From Bacilli bacterium (GTDB lineage Bacteria > Bacillota_I > Bacilli_A > RF39 > UBA660), in contig JAFPMR010000027.1 in NCBI GenBank assembly GCA_017411235.1, forward strand, positions 1-5,725: a DNA stretch of 5,725 nt. Reading direction: 5' to 3'. Under the pieces are notes generated by a model. The model saw nothing but the letters and a program-made list of their open reading frames with translations, was not told the origin of the DNA and made no database searches. Position numbers and translations under genes: made by a program. Below are positions 4,966 through 5,725 of this stretch, one piece after another; positions within the stretch are counted from its first letter, which is position 1, and every line of letters begins with the position of its first letter.

Positions 4966-5487
4966 ATGAAAAAAGTATACATAGTATTAACCTATACTGG
5001 AACTATACTTTCTAGAATTGTTAAACTATATACTAGAAAAGAATATTCACATGTTTCTATTTCTTTAGACGAAAATCTAGAAAATATGTATAGTTTTGGT
5101 AGAGAAAATCCATATTTAATTTTACCAGCTGGTTTTGTACACGAAGGTGTAGATGTAGGTACTTTTAAAAGATTTAAGAAAACTAAAACTGCTATTTATT
5201 CCTTACAAGTAAGTGATGAACAGTATGAAAAATTAAAACAAGAAATTGATAAGTTTAATAAAGATAAAGAAAACTATGATTTTAACATCATGGGTTTATT
5301 TACTGCAATGTTTAGATGGAAATTAAAAAGAGAAAAGAAACTGTACTGTGCAGAGTTTGTTAAAGTAGTACTAGATGATGCTGGAGTAGAGACCAATCTA
5401 CCTAACTGTGTACGACCAGATGACTTTAAGTATATTGAAGGATTAAAACTGGTATACACTGGTAAGTTACAAAATTATAGAATATAA
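4966..5487 (+). CDS. Permuted papain-fold (YiiX/NlpC-P60-like) cysteine hydrolase, uncharacterised
   Basis: The 173-residue protein resembles the circularly permuted papain-like group (YiiX/C92, NlpC/P60 superfamily). In this group the catalytic His precedes the catalytic Cys. Here the His motif is EYSHVSISLD with His29, and the Cys motif is KLYCAEFVKVVL with Cys128 and adjacent Glu130 at the head of a helix. Family members cleave or bind peptides, peptidoglycan amide bonds or lipids; the substrate cannot be told from sequence. There is no signal peptide or clear membrane segment, although MGLFTAMFRWKL (109-120) is amphipathic. It is the second gene of a unit with divIC, with a near-perfect ribosome binding site and an 10-nt gap, and ends in a terminator overlapping its stop. 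Co-expression with DivIC suggests an envelope or division role, but without export it would have to act in the cytosol or at the inner membrane face. The fold call is fairly secure; the function is open. Confidence 0.72.
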   Translation: MKKVYIVLTYTGTILSRIVKLYTRKEYSHVSISLDENLENMYSFGRENPYLILPAGFVHEGVDVGTFKRFKKTKTAIYSLQVSDEQYEKLKQEIDKFNKDKENYDFNIMGLFTAMFRWKLKREKKLYCAEFVKVVLDDAGVETNLPNCVRPDDFKYIEGLKLVYTGKLQNYRI

Positions 5488-5506
5488 GAAATTATATTCT
5501 TTTTTT
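5479..5506 (+). terminator. Intrinsic terminator of the divIC unit
   Basis: AGAATATAA (5479-5487) pairs perfectly with TTATATTCT (5492-5500) around a GAAA tetraloop, followed by six T (5501-5506). The stop TAA (5485-5487) forms the top of the left arm. Confidence 0.8.
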
Positions 5507-5507
5507 A

Positions 5508-5516
5508 TGATATAAT
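5508..5516 (+). promoter_or_regulatory. Extended -10 promoter of nrdG
   Basis: TG (5508-5509), one base, then perfect TATAAT (5511-5516), two bases after the preceding T-tract. The -35 position (about 5488-5493, GAAATT) falls in the terminator and does not match consensus. Transcription would start near 5523, under 20 nt before the ATG. I see no NrdR-box pair in the short leader. Confidence 0.68.
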
Positions 5517-5539
5517 TATTTGTAGGTAGAGTGATTAAT

Positions 5540-5725
5540 ATGAAAAAAGGATATGTAAGGTTAGCTTCGCCTGAAATACAAACAGATAGTATTGTAGATG
5601 GTGAAGGAATAAGAAGTGTAATTTGGTTTCAAGGATGTCCACATCATTGTAAGGAATGTCATAATCCTGAAACATGGCCATTTAGAGATGGATATGAAGT
5701 AAAGATAGATGATTTAAAACAACAA
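5540..5725 (+). CDS. nrdG: Anaerobic ribonucleotide reductase activating protein, 5' part
   Basis: These are the first 62 residues of a radical-SAM activase cut by the window edge; the family is about 155-175 residues. The CX3CX2C cluster motif is C33-PHH-C37-KE-C40, which binds the [4Fe-4S] cluster that cleaves S-adenosylmethionine. The surrounding IQTDSIVDGEGIRSVIWFQG and CHNPETW match the NrdG type, which generates the glycyl radical on the class III reductase NrdD for oxygen-sensitive dNTP synthesis. DGEG stands where many members have DGPG. A weak AGAGTG site (5528-5533) lies 6 nt before ATG 5540; an in-frame GTG at 5531 overlaps that site and is less likely. Another glycyl-radical activase (PflA- or YjjW-type) is possible because the same motif region is shared, and the rest of the gene is missing. 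It implies growth without oxygen. Confidence 0.88.
   Translation, partial: MKKGYVRLASPEIQTDSIVDGEGIRSVIWFQGCPHHCKECHNPETWPFRDGYEVKIDDLKQQ

Noticed and set aside
5274..5459. Open frame of 61 codons on the minus strand inside the papain-fold gene
   Set aside because: Antisense to conserved catalytic motifs; no supporting signals.
1..5725. TGA reassigned to tryptophan (Mycoplasma-like code)
   Set aside because: All genes read with TGG for Trp and none needs TGA as sense codon, though TGA is not used as a first stop here.

Overview
The window is AT-rich DNA with A/T-ending codons, tightly packed genes all on the + strand, AGGAGG-type ribosome binding sites and short hairpin terminators. It looks like chromosomal DNA of a low-GC Bacillota bacterium. 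The gene content (nrdG, a clostripain-type peptidase, short versions of tatD/3D/ksgA neighbourhood genes) suggests an anaerobic, perhaps gut-dwelling and genome-reduced Bacilli- or Erysipelotrichia-like lineage; this placement is inference. Trp is encoded by TGG and no gene needs TGA as a sense codon, so the standard bacterial code fits and no Mycoplasma-type recoding is seen.

Layout, left to right: (1) the 3' part of tatD, open at the left edge. (2) A short membrane-anchored 3D-domain (double-psi beta-barrel) cell-wall protein, followed one base later by ksgA/rsmA, the 16S rRNA dimethyladenosine transferase. A full-consensus sigma-A promoter, TTGACA-17 bp-TATAAT, starts inside the last codons of tatD and drives this pair. 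(3) A monocistronic gene for a 709-residue protein with a zinc ribbon, a tandem 13-residue repeat, one membrane segment, a clostripain (C11) protease domain and an unassigned C-terminal region. (4) spoVG, with its own promoter and a 16-bp palindrome over its -35 element. (5) A two-gene unit of divIC (FtsB-like divisome protein) and a permuted papain-fold (YiiX/NlpC-P60-like) protein. (6) The 5' part of nrdG, cut by the right edge.

The order tatD, 3D protein, ksgA, (C11), spoVG, (nothing else), divIC follows the order of the Bacillus subtilis yabD-yabE-rnmV-ksgA...spoVG...divIC chromosome segment, but with rnmV, veg, ispE, purR, glmU, prs, pth and mfd missing between them. The window therefore looks like a collapsed ancestral housekeeping and cell-envelope block with a C11 peptidase and a papain-fold protein placed in it. 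The common theme is the cell surface: wall remodelling (3D protein), division (DivIC), surface proteolysis (C11), a possible envelope hydrolase, and SpoVG, an RNA/DNA-binding regulator often tied to envelope and division functions.

Regulation is unusually compact. All four intrinsic terminators overlap the stop codon of the gene they end, and two of them run straight into an extended -10 promoter of the next gene with the same 'T-tract, ATG, N, TATAAT' layout. I see no RNA genes, insertion sequences, CRISPR arrays, prophage parts or attachment sites. The longest non-coding gap is about 114 bp. I did not find a convincing new multi-gene system; the most unusual object is the zinc-ribbon/membrane/C11 protease.
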